From Algoriphagus algorifonticola (lineage in GTDB: Bacteria; Bacteroidota; Bacteroidia; Cytophagales; Cyclobacteriaceae), in contig NZ_VLOG01000060.1 in NCBI RefSeq assembly GCF_007655305.1, positions 53,889-89,806 of the forward strand: 35,918 bases of DNA, given 5' to 3'. This document shows, piece by piece, positions 24,443-32,172 of the stretch; position 1 is the first letter of the stretch; every line of letters starts with the position of its first letter. The notes under the pieces are model-generated. The model saw only the letters and a list, made by a program, of their open reading frames with translations. It was not told the DNA's origin and made no database searches. The position numbers and the translations under genes are program-made.

Positions 24443-25127
24443 ATACAAGAGGTAAATGGGAATTAACCTTCAGTAGAAGTTACAGTTACTGTGCTTGATG
24501 ATATTTTCCCTGAAATTATTGGAATACCAGAAAATATTAGGATCAGTTTCAATTTCTACAAAACAGGTAGATAATGGCTCGTATTCAGAATGCATAAATG
24601 GTAAACTTGACCTTGTACGGAGTAAATCTACTTTCAACTGTTCTGATTTGGGTTCATAGCGTTACCTTGACAATAAAAGACCGTGATGGAAATGTGGGAA
24701 TCACTGAATTTAAAGTCACTGTTGTAGACAGAATTTCACCTAGAATAACGGAAGTCAAATTTTCTGGAAAGGAGATGAGGGAAGAATCAAAGCTCCTATT
24801 GACTTAAAGGTAATTTCAACAGATCGAGCCAAACAATCCATCGAGAGAAACTTAACCTTGATGATGCCTGATTTACCGATAAACCTTCAAGTCTATCCAA
24901 ATCCTAGTACTCGATATGCAACTATACAGGTAGGCTTTAGTGGTGAAGCGCCAGTGATTATCAGGGTATTTGATGCTACAGGAAGGCTAGTTATTGAGGA
25001 AGAATCACTTCAATCGAATAGCTATAAGCGTCAGATCGACATGGAGCTATTGAGCAATGGAATATACCAAGTTCAAGTTCAGGTTGGGCATTATATCTTG
25101 ACAAAGCGACTGATCAAACAGAATTAA
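24443..25127 (+). pseudogene. Remnant of a T9SS-secreted HYR-repeat protein
   Basis: Pieces of one protein lie in three frames. 24467-24541 reads PSVEVTVTVLDDIFPEIIG, after an in-frame TAA at 24464. 24540-24656 reads SISTKQVDNGSYSECINGK and TFNCSDLGS. 24652-24807 continues HSVTLTIKDRDGNVG. From about 24783 to the stop at 25127 it reads through VYPNPSTRYATIQVGF to YILTKRLIKQN. The first parts match the HYR domain pattern; the last is a type A T9SS C-terminal sorting domain. At least three frameshifts and one stop show it is dead. No upstream signal peptide or bulk of the gene remains; the preceding operon's terminator ends about 70 bases before it. Because the breaks are several, sequencing error is unlikely. 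Confidence 0.85.
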
Positions 25128-25147
25128 AATCAATTTGGATTTCTTTG

Positions 25148-25182
25148 AAAACTGCGTAAAGAGAATTCTTTTACGCAGTTTT
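25148..25182. terminator. Strong bidirectional terminator hairpin
   Basis: AAAACTGCGTAAA pairs perfectly with TTTACGCAGTTTT (13 bp, 9-base loop) with A and T runs on the two sides. It lies 20 bases after the pseudogene stop and probably was its terminator. Confidence 0.85.
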
Positions 25183-25418
25183 ATTGTCCAAATAAAATTG
25201 GAAAATAAATTTAGGACCAAGCTATTAGCTTAGCTCTAAAGGAGTGGAATAAAAAGCAGTCTTAAGTTGCTCGCGGAAACGCGGCGGCGTAGCGGTTTAG
25301 TCTCCCGTAATGGGGGGTAGGCTATCTTGCCGTAGTCTAATCCTCGTATTCCCTGCAACTAATTTGACCATTTGATAGCTCCCATTTATCCCTTTGCTTA
25401 ATTGTAGGTCGGAAACCG
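25183..25418. other. Intergenic stretch with GC-rich unidentified sequence
   Basis: No gene is seen. A degraded mini-hairpin (AGCTCTAAAGGAGT, 25232-25245) is followed by an unusually GC-rich patch (about 25270-25345, with GCGGCGGCGTAGCGG and CCCGTAATGGGG). I cannot assign this to an RNA gene or mobile element. It looks like eroded interspersed repeat sequence. Confidence 0.5.
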
Positions 25419-25674
25419 CCCCCCACCTGTAGGAAGGGCTGGGGGAGGTCAACATGAGTAAAAACCCTCCAAAGGATAGACAGAAAAATGAAGGAGTTAT
25501 TTTTTCAGTGATTCCTTCAGATTAGAAAACCTTTGGAGGGTTCATGCCCGCCCCCCTCCTCCAGGAGGGGCTGGGGGAGGGCAACATGAGTAAAAACCCT
25601 CCAAAGAATAGTTAGAAAAATGAAGGAGTTATTTTTTCAGTGATTCCTTCAGATTAGAAAACCTTTGGAGGGTT
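25419..25674. repeat. Two tandem 80-bp nested inverted-repeat elements with G-rich units (copies 2 and 3)
   Basis: Elements at 25463-25542 and 25595-25674 are each 80 bp, start to start 132 bp. The ends AACCCTCCAAAGG / CCTTTGGAGGGTT are perfect in copy 2 and have one change in copy 3, with an inner GAAGGA/TCCTTC pair. G-rich 34-base units precede each (25419-25452 and 25551-25584). They stand 33 bases past the stop of the minus-strand PAS kinase, the same position relative to a kinase gene as copy 1, and in the same orientation. Confidence 0.88.
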
Positions 25675-25706
25675 CGTGTACTAAGCATAAATCTGAAGAT
25701 CAACTC

Positions 25707-28700
25707 TTATTTAGGAATAGTGACTGTAAAAGTAGAACCTTCTCCCACTTTGGACTGAACCTCAATTTTCCCATTTAATCGATCCACGATTTTTTTGACA
25801 ATTGCTAATCCTAAGCCAGTTCCATCTTCATTCTTACTTCGGTTTTCGAGTCTTTGAAACAAAAAGAAAATCTTTTCATAATACTCTTCCTCTATTCCAA
25901 TTCCATTGTCTTTCACTGTCATACTCCAATTTTTCCCTTGTTCTTGACAAGAAATTTCGATCACTGGTCTTTCGTTATCTTTTGCATATTTCAACCCATT
26001 GCTAAGGAGGTTAGTGATTAGTTGCAGCAACGGAGTTTTTAAATTATGGATTTGCATATCGCCTTCCACGATAATTTCAGCATTTTTCTCTCGGATGAAT
26101 CTCTGTTGCAGTAACAATGACTCATTGACCAAATCAGAAAAATTGAATTTTTCTGGTTTATCGGAAGAGTTGCCAATTTTGGAAAATTCCAATAAGTCCA
26201 AGATCAGCTTTCGCATCCGCACCGCTCCATCTTTGGCAAAGGAGATATAGGTTTTTGATTTTTCATCCAATTGAGAATCATTTCGCTTTTCTAAAAGCGA
26301 AAGAAAACTGGTAATCATCCTCAGGGGTTCTTGTAAATCATGTGAAACCACGTAAGCAAATTGTTCTAGTTCCGAATTAATAGAAGCCAAACTTTCTGCT
26401 TTTTGATCTAACTCTTTATTTATTTTTTCCAAAGATTTTTGATATTCATACCTTGCTGTAATATCTGTCATGGCTCCCATTGCTCTTTTGGGTTTGCCCT
26501 TGGCGTCTTTGATAAATTTTGCTCTGTCAATCACATAGGCATAGGTGCCGTCCCCTTTTAAAAATCGATATTCCTCGTTCCAGTTATTAATTTCTGGATC
26601 TTCAAAAGTTTTTTGAATCTTTTCTTTTACTCTAGCCCTGTCTTCCTGATGAATTAAGGAGAGGAGGAATTCTAAGCTAGGCTGAATTTTTTGAAGGTCA
26701 TAATGGAAAAGCGTTTCAAAACCTTTCCCCCAAAATAATACATCATGTTCTATGTCGTAATCCCAAATGGCATCATTGGTTGCTTCTGAAACTATTTGAA
26801 ATCTCTCATTGGATTTTCGGATTTCTTCTTCCGCTAAAATTGCTTTGCTTTCATCTTTAAAGTAGACGGTAAGTCCTTTATTGGAGGGATAAACCGAAAT
26901 TGAAAACCATCTATTAAAATCTGGATAATATTCTTCAAAATGCCTGATTTTTTTTGAATTCCAGGCTTCCTCAAAGTTTTGAAATGTCAGAGGTACCTGG
27001 TTTTTATCGATTATCTTCCAAATATTCTTTGCTAGAACTTCTTCTCGTTTTTTTTCAAAATACTTCTCCGCAGTGGGATTAAAATAGGTGAAATCATGAT
27101 TTTTATTTATGGTGAAAAACCCATCTCCAATACTATCCAAGAGCTGAGTTTTTTCTTCCAGTAGGTCTTTTAACTGAAGTTGGGCAATTTTCTGATCGTG
27201 AATATCCTGGAAGCTACCGAATACATAGGTGACTTTTTCATTTACTACAACCGCCTGTCCAATTACTCTAACCCATTTTACATTTCCCTTTGGAGTAATC
27301 AGCGAGACCTCTTCGTCAAAAGGTTTTCCCTCTTCCAATAATTCTTTCATGACGATTCGAGCTCTTTCCTTAAACTCGTCGCTGTAAACCATGAAAGCCA
27401 TTTCTAATTCGACCCCTTGATAATCAGATTCTAATATTTCTTGAGTGGTATCTGACCAACTGAGAAAGTACGGACGCTGCTGGGGGTCAATTTCCCAACT
27501 TCCAATTTTGGACATCTTGGCGGTTTGAGTCAGCAGGTTTTCTAGATGTTTTTTCTCTGTCACATCCATAATCAGGCTGTCCCATACGATTCTTCCATCA
27601 GATTTCGGTTGGGGTTTGCCAAAACCCTGATGCCATCTGATTTTTCCGTCTTTTCCAATATGTCTCCATTCGCAAGTCCAAGGGGTCAGTTTGTAAGCAG
27701 AGGTTTGGATACTTTCTACCAAGGTCAAATAATCACCAGCAGGTTTGATTTGATCCCAAATTTCTTGAATGTTATCCTGGCATTCCTGTGGGCTCATCTC
27801 CCAGATCTTGTGTGAACCCAAACTGACATGATCCAATGAATCTGTTCCATCAGGATGAAGGGTATATTGAAAAATAACGCCAGGCAAGTTATCTGAAAGT
27901 CCTTTTAATTGATTTTCGGCTATTTTTCTTTCGTGTATGTCTTGAAAAGATCCTAATATCTTTACACATTTTATATCCGTAAAGACTCCTTCACCTATTG
28001 CTCGCACCCACCTTTCTTTTCCCTTTGCGGTAATAATTGGACATTCAAAATCAAAAGGCTTCCCTGTTTCAATGAGGGAGTTTACCTGATTTTGGACCAG
28101 CTCTTGATAATCATCCCTATAAAATTGAATTGCTTCCTCTAGAGTAGGTTTGTAGTCAGTTGAAACTTCGTGAATCTCCCTGGTAATTTCTGACCAAGTA
28201 ATTTCGCCATTTTCGAGGTTAACTTCCCAGGCTCCCACGCGAGCTAACTTTGACGCATTTTCCAATAATTTTTCTAAGGAAACTTCCTGTGAAATATCTT
28301 TGAAATTGATAACTATTCCCTGTATCAGAGCATCTTCAAGCCAATTGGTAAGTGTAACTGATAGCCAAATCCAAAGATCATTTTGTGTGGCAACTTGGAT
28401 TCGAATTGGAGGCATAGCAATACCTGGATGCTTTTTTGAATTCAAAACATGCTCTAAAAACTTTTCTCTATCTTCGGAATGAATATTCTCTAGAAAATTT
28501 GGGTTGAAATTTTTTTGTTTTTCACTTCCCAAAATTTTCAAACCGGTAGGTGAAATATATGAGAAAGCCCCCTCTTCATTGATGATGCCAAAAGCATCCT
28601 GACTGTTTTCAACCAGGAGTTTGAACTTTTTGTCCTGCTGACCGATTTCTTCAGTGACTTGTACCAGCTGGGAAATGTCAGTTATCGTACCAAACATTAG

Positions 28701-29546
28701 TTCGGGTTCATGCCCCTTCCATTTTGTGATTTGACCCTGGTCTAGTACTGAAATATAATGGCCATTTTTATGCTTTAGTTTATATTGGCTTTGATAGATA
28801 GGGTAGTCTCCTTTTAAAAAAGTATTTAAGTCAAGTTGATTGCTTTCTATATTTTGAGGATGTATAAGTTTTTCATACTCCTCTCGGCTATGGACCTCTT
28901 GAGTCTGAGAATCAAATCCCATCAAATTCTTCCAATTACCATTCAGAGTTAGTTTGCCTGTCAGTAAGTTCCATTCCCATGTTCCGATGTTAGTTGTTTT
29001 AAGTATGTTTTTAAACTTGAGATTTTCAGTCTCCATTTGACTCACCTTTTCCTGAAGAATGATTTTGTTTTTTCTCAGTTCCAATATTTGAATGACCTGA
29101 TCTGCAAGTATTTTCAACATGCTTTTTTGTTGATCCGAAATACTCCTGCTTTGATGGTCCAAAACACAAAGAGTTCCCAAAAAATAACCTTCCTTAGTGA
29201 TTAAAGGGGCTCCCACATAGAAATCAAATCCTTTTTCGCCATGGACATATTTATTTCCCAAAAAGCGTGGATCTTTTTTAGCCCCTGAAATGATGGTGAG
29301 TTCATCCAAATTGTCAATGCAAAACTGACAAAAAGATTCTTTGATCAAAGTCTCTGAGTCATCAAATCCTATTTTTGACTTGATGTATTGCTTTTCGTCG
29401 TCCAGAAAGGTTACTAAGGCAGTGGGAGTCCCACAAATATGCCCGGCAATTTGGGTGAGGTCGTCAAATTCCTTTTCCTTTTCTGTGCCTATTATGTGGT
29501 AAGACTTTAATGCCTGAATTCGGCGCTCGTCACTTAACATACTCAT
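25707..29546 (-). CDS. Cytosolic GAF/multi-PAS sensor histidine kinase
   Basis: The 1279-residue protein has no signal peptide or TM. A GAF domain (about 20-155; LGTLCVLDH is typical) is followed by about seven PAS/PAC units (starting near 180, 305, 430, 550, 680, 800 and 915). Then come a HisKA domain with VVSHDLQEPL (His1069) and a complete HATPase with NLLSNGLKYA, DNGIGI and GTGLGLAIVKK. PAS units 3 and 5 are clearly related to each other (GEGV/GQAV ... FGSFQDIHxxKIA), pointing to internal duplication. No receiver domain and no adjacent response regulator are present, so it is an orphan kinase probably answering soluble or redox/light signals through its PAS array. The SHDLQEPL H-box is typical of phytochrome-like and PAS kinases. 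The repeat island begins 33 bases past its stop. Confidence 0.93.
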   Translation of the reverse strand: MSMLSDERRIQALKSYHIIGTEKEKEFDDLTQIAGHICGTPTALVTFLDDEKQYIKSKIGFDDSETLIKESFCQFCIDNLDELTIISGAKKDPRFLGNKYVHGEKGFDFYVGAPLITKEGYFLGTLCVLDHQSRSISDQQKSMLKILADQVIQILELRKNKIILQEKVSQMETENLKFKNILKTTNIGTWEWNLLTGKLTLNGNWKNLMGFDSQTQEVHSREEYEKLIHPQNIESNQLDLNTFLKGDYPIYQSQYKLKHKNGHYISVLDQGQITKWKGHEPELMFGTITDISQLVQVTEEIGQQDKKFKLLVENSQDAFGIINEEGAFSYISPTGLKILGSEKQKNFNPNFLENIHSEDREKFLEHVLNSKKHPGIAMPPIRIQVATQNDLWIWLSVTLTNWLEDALIQGIVINFKDISQEVSLEKLLENASKLARVGAWEVNLENGEITWSEITREIHEVSTDYKPTLEEAIQFYRDDYQELVQNQVNSLIETGKPFDFECPIITAKGKERWVRAIGEGVFTDIKCVKILGSFQDIHERKIAENQLKGLSDNLPGVIFQYTLHPDGTDSLDHVSLGSHKIWEMSPQECQDNIQEIWDQIKPAGDYLTLVESIQTSAYKLTPWTCEWRHIGKDGKIRWHQGFGKPQPKSDGRIVWDSLIMDVTEKKHLENLLTQTAKMSKIGSWEIDPQQRPYFLSWSDTTQEILESDYQGVELEMAFMVYSDEFKERARIVMKELLEEGKPFDEEVSLITPKGNVKWVRVIGQAVVVNEKVTYVFGSFQDIHDQKIAQLQLKDLLEEKTQLLDSIGDGFFTINKNHDFTYFNPTAEKYFEKKREEVLAKNIWKIIDKNQVPLTFQNFEEAWNSKKIRHFEEYYPDFNRWFSISVYPSNKGLTVYFKDESKAILAEEEIRKSNERFQIVSEATNDAIWDYDIEHDVLFWGKGFETLFHYDLQKIQPSLEFLLSLIHQEDRARVKEKIQKTFEDPEINNWNEEYRFLKGDGTYAYVIDRAKFIKDAKGKPKRAMGAMTDITARYEYQKSLEKINKELDQKAESLASINSELEQFAYVVSHDLQEPLRMITSFLSLLEKRNDSQLDEKSKTYISFAKDGAVRMRKLILDLLEFSKIGNSSDKPEKFNFSDLVNESLLLQQRFIREKNAEIIVEGDMQIHNLKTPLLQLITNLLSNGLKYAKDNERPVIEISCQEQGKNWSMTVKDNGIGIEEEYYEKIFFLFQRLENRSKNEDGTGLGLAIVKKIVDRLNGKIEVQSKVGEGSTFTVTIPK

Positions 29547-30039
29547 GGCTTATCTGATTTGGCTATTGGGCGTAAATTGATTCAATATAGTGATTTATAC
29601 CTTTTTTGATATACGATCTACAGAAAGTATTTAGGCCAAGAAAGAGTTTCAGGGAGTTAGCTGAAGAAGTCCTTCACTAGGTAAATAATATCTCACCTAA
29701 TTTTTTTTCCGAGTTTTGAGCTTCAATCCATATAAGTTTGAGTATATAACCCCATTATTTTTTCATAAAATAAAGCCTTTATCTATTGGTGTATAGATGC
29801 CTATTTGTATAGAATTATAGCTTTTGAGTTAGTAAATTTTTTACTATTATTTTATAGATTAAATTTTGCTTCTTAATGACTGTATTTTGTGCTTTAAACA
29901 CTTTATTGGAAATATTTTGATTTCTTTAAAATTTCGTATATTTGATTGTAACATCCTGAAAATTAGATAATTGTAATGGTGTTATGATGCTATTATATTG
30001 TTTTTTATACAATGTTAAAAGCAGTATGAAAAAAGAACT
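29547..30039. other. AT-rich divergent intergenic region
   Basis: This 490-base region separates the PAS kinase (minus) from the T9SS gene (plus). It holds no supported gene. A weak stem (TAGGT ... ACCTA, 29678-29699) followed by eight T could end a short plus-strand RNA, but no gene for it to terminate is visible. The promoter for the T9SS gene lies at 29917-29944. Confidence 0.5.
29917..29944 (+). promoter_or_regulatory. Putative Bacteroidota promoter TTG-N17-TATATTTG
   Basis: TTG at 29917-29919 and TATATTTG at 29937-29944 fit the -33/-7 pattern with 17-base spacing, about 95 bases before the ATG at 30040. Confidence 0.5.
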
Positions 30040-31701
30040 ATGAAGATATTTGTCAAAGTTTTTTTCTTTTTACTCATTCTCCAACTTGTAAGTTGGGAGG
30101 CTGCTTTATGTCAAACTTATACCTACAACCCAAATAAGCCTGGTTGCGACGGTACTTGGACAAACGGATTTTGTTGGGACAAGGTGGATGTGGTAGGTTG
30201 TACCAATAATTCTTTAAGCCTATTTCCTCCTATTATATCTACTGCATCTTTTCCAAACTTTAATACATATAAAAATAACTGTAAAGTCACCGTGAACATT
30301 TCACAGTCATTGGTTCTAAACCCGGGTTACGATTTTGGCTTTTATTCCCCGGTTTATGAAATCAATATTGCAGACGGCGTCTTTTTAACTGTGGACAGAG
30401 ACCTTCATTTGATGGAGCAAAGTAGCCTGACTCTTGTCAACAGTTCTGGAACTGGAGATGCTCTTTTTACTGTATCAGGTGCGGTATATTATAGAAAATT
30501 GTCTTCCTATATTCTTCGATCTTACGTTTCCTCAGAAGTGGCAAGCATAATTAACCCGGGTACCAATACTTATGATGGAGTGCTTTTTCATGTCTTGCCT
30601 AATGCAGTATTACGGGTCAGTCATTATGCAGGATTTCCTAATTCCAATACCAATTATTTTTTAGTTGAGGGGCTTTTTGAAGCCAATCAAATTTACCTTT
30701 CTGCCGGAAACCCGGGTTTTCAGGATAATAGGTTGCCAGCAAAGAATCAGTTGATTGTTAGAGGGAGTACAGGAGGTACAGCTAATATTTGTACTGGCAT
30801 AACTGTAGAAGGAGATGCCTATGTGGTAGTAGAGGCTGGGGCAAACCTCAATCTTCCGGAACTTAATCTATCAGGTTCAGGGCTTTTTGATAATTATGGG
30901 AATACATCTATTGAAACTGTCAATTTCAGTGGGTCAAGTCAATTCCGTTTTTTCCCGGGGTCTAATTTTGAATATTATAATTTTACAAAAACAGGCAGTA
31001 CAGTATTGAGTAAATGTGGAACCACGGTTGCCTCCATAACTACCCCGGTTGGTTCATGTTCGGCTTTGTTTAGCCAAAATACTGATCCGGTTTATTGGGA
31101 GAGTCTGACTGGTGATTTTTGTTTCAGATTGCTGCCGATTTATCTTGGAGAGTTTACTGCAACTTCCAAAAAGGAATCAGTGGAGGTAAAATGGGAGACG
31201 CTCTCAGAGACAGGAGAGGAGCGGTATGAATTAGAGCGATCTTTGGATAGAAATCTCGAATGGGAAGTAATTGCGACTATTCCCTCCAAAGGGCCATCTC
31301 AAGTTTCTCAATGGTACTCTTATGAGGATTTAGGCGCAACCATGCTCTCCCCATTGATTTATTATAGAATTCACAGAAAGGCTGATGAACCTGAAAGCAG
31401 TAAGGTAATTTCTGTTTTAAAACCAGCTGATTTGGAAATTGAAGAAGCCTGGCTAGCATACCCTAATCCGTTTTCTAAAACATTTCGCATTGGGAATAAA
31501 AACCTGAAGCCAATGGATTATGAAAAAATTCAAATTAGCCTTTACAACGGATCTGATCTTTTAGGAAATTGGGAGTCTTCCAGTCTTTCAGAATTGAATA
31601 AGAGATTGGAGGGCTTTTCTTCCAATTTGAAGGATGGTGCATATTATCTGAAATTGACAAAAGGTAGTCAAACCCAGGTAATCAAATTGGTCAAGCAATA
31701 A
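30040..31701 (+). CDS. T9SS-secreted protein with type A sorting domain
   Basis: The 553-residue product has a Sec signal peptide ending near AALCQ (about 25). An N-terminal beta-rich region (about 26-360) has several Cys and asparagine/glycine-rich turns. A Fn3-like segment follows (about 363-450; LPIYLGEFTATSKKESVEVKW is the usual lead-in, split here by the signature KWETLSETGEERYELERS). The type A C-terminal sorting domain is at about 465-553 (YPNPFSKTF ... YYLKLTKGSQTQVIKLVKQ). Proteins with this domain cross the outer membrane by type IX secretion and stay on or leave the surface. The beta-rich N-terminus resembles a repeat-type adhesin or passenger fold, but I recognise no enzyme motif. 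Confidence 0.9.
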   Translation: MKIFVKVFFFLLILQLVSWEAALCQTYTYNPNKPGCDGTWTNGFCWDKVDVVGCTNNSLSLFPPIISTASFPNFNTYKNNCKVTVNISQSLVLNPGYDFGFYSPVYEINIADGVFLTVDRDLHLMEQSSLTLVNSSGTGDALFTVSGAVYYRKLSSYILRSYVSSEVASIINPGTNTYDGVLFHVLPNAVLRVSHYAGFPNSNTNYFLVEGLFEANQIYLSAGNPGFQDNRLPAKNQLIVRGSTGGTANICTGITVEGDAYVVVEAGANLNLPELNLSGSGLFDNYGNTSIETVNFSGSSQFRFFPGSNFEYYNFTKTGSTVLSKCGTTVASITTPVGSCSALFSQNTDPVYWESLTGDFCFRLLPIYLGEFTATSKKESVEVKWETLSETGEERYELERSLDRNLEWEVIATIPSKGPSQVSQWYSYEDLGATMLSPLIYYRIHRKADEPESSKVISVLKPADLEIEEAWLAYPNPFSKTFRIGNKNLKPMDYEKIQISLYNGSDLLGNWESSSLSELNKRLEGFSSNLKDGAYYLKLTKGSQTQVIKLVKQ

Positions 31702-31730
31702 TTGGTCAAGTCCTATTGAAAGGCATTAAT

Positions 31731-32012
31731 TCATTTCGTTTTAGAACTTCTATTCTTCTCATTTTCATCCTTTAATTTCTCTCTCTTTTCCTCTTTTATT
31801 TTCTTGATCCTTTTTCTAAAGATCAAAAAAGCAATCAAAATGATGGCAGGAATAATGATAAAAATAACCACATTCGAGGGTTCAGATAAATCTACCGGTC
31901 CACTCGGCATTGGAATGCCTGGTGATTTTTGAGCTTTGGCAACCGGGGAAATTACACTCATTAAAACCGAAAAAATAGATATTAAGGGTAAAGACTTTTT
32001 GAAATTGAACAT
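31731..32012 (-). CDS. Small single-pass membrane protein with signal peptide
   Basis: The 93-residue product has a signal peptide (cleavage near AKAQ, about 28), a short Pro/Gly/Met linker (PGIPMPSGPVDLSEP), one TM (about 48-66) and a strongly basic, Lys-rich cytosolic tail. The order of signal, short periplasmic linker, TM and charged tail is consistent, and the frame is well bounded, so I take it as real. It converges with the T9SS gene (29-base gap) and is downstream of lptD on the same strand. The function is not known. Confidence 0.7.
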   Translation of the reverse strand: MFNFKKSLPLISIFSVLMSVISPVAKAQKSPGIPMPSGPVDLSEPSNVVIFIIIPAIILIAFLIFRKRIKKIKEEKREKLKDENEKNRSSKTK

Positions 32013-32172
32013 GTAATAAAAAGATTGATTTAGTTCAATCTAACAAAAATTCATAAAATTCCAAATCAAGCCACTCAATATTCGTACATCTTTCGGCTTT
32101 GAAGTGAGTGGATTGACTCCCTGTATAGTTCATTAGCTACCGAAAGAAGGCAAAATAATAATGGAACTCGAT

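Noticed and set aside
24598..24807. 69-codon plus-strand frame
   Set aside because: It is one frame fragment of the HYR/T9SS pseudogene, not a separate gene; the matching protein continues in other frames on both sides.
32041..32120. CCACTCA ... TGAGTGG pairing after lptD
   Set aside because: The loop is 27 bases and no T-run follows on either strand, so it is not called a terminator.
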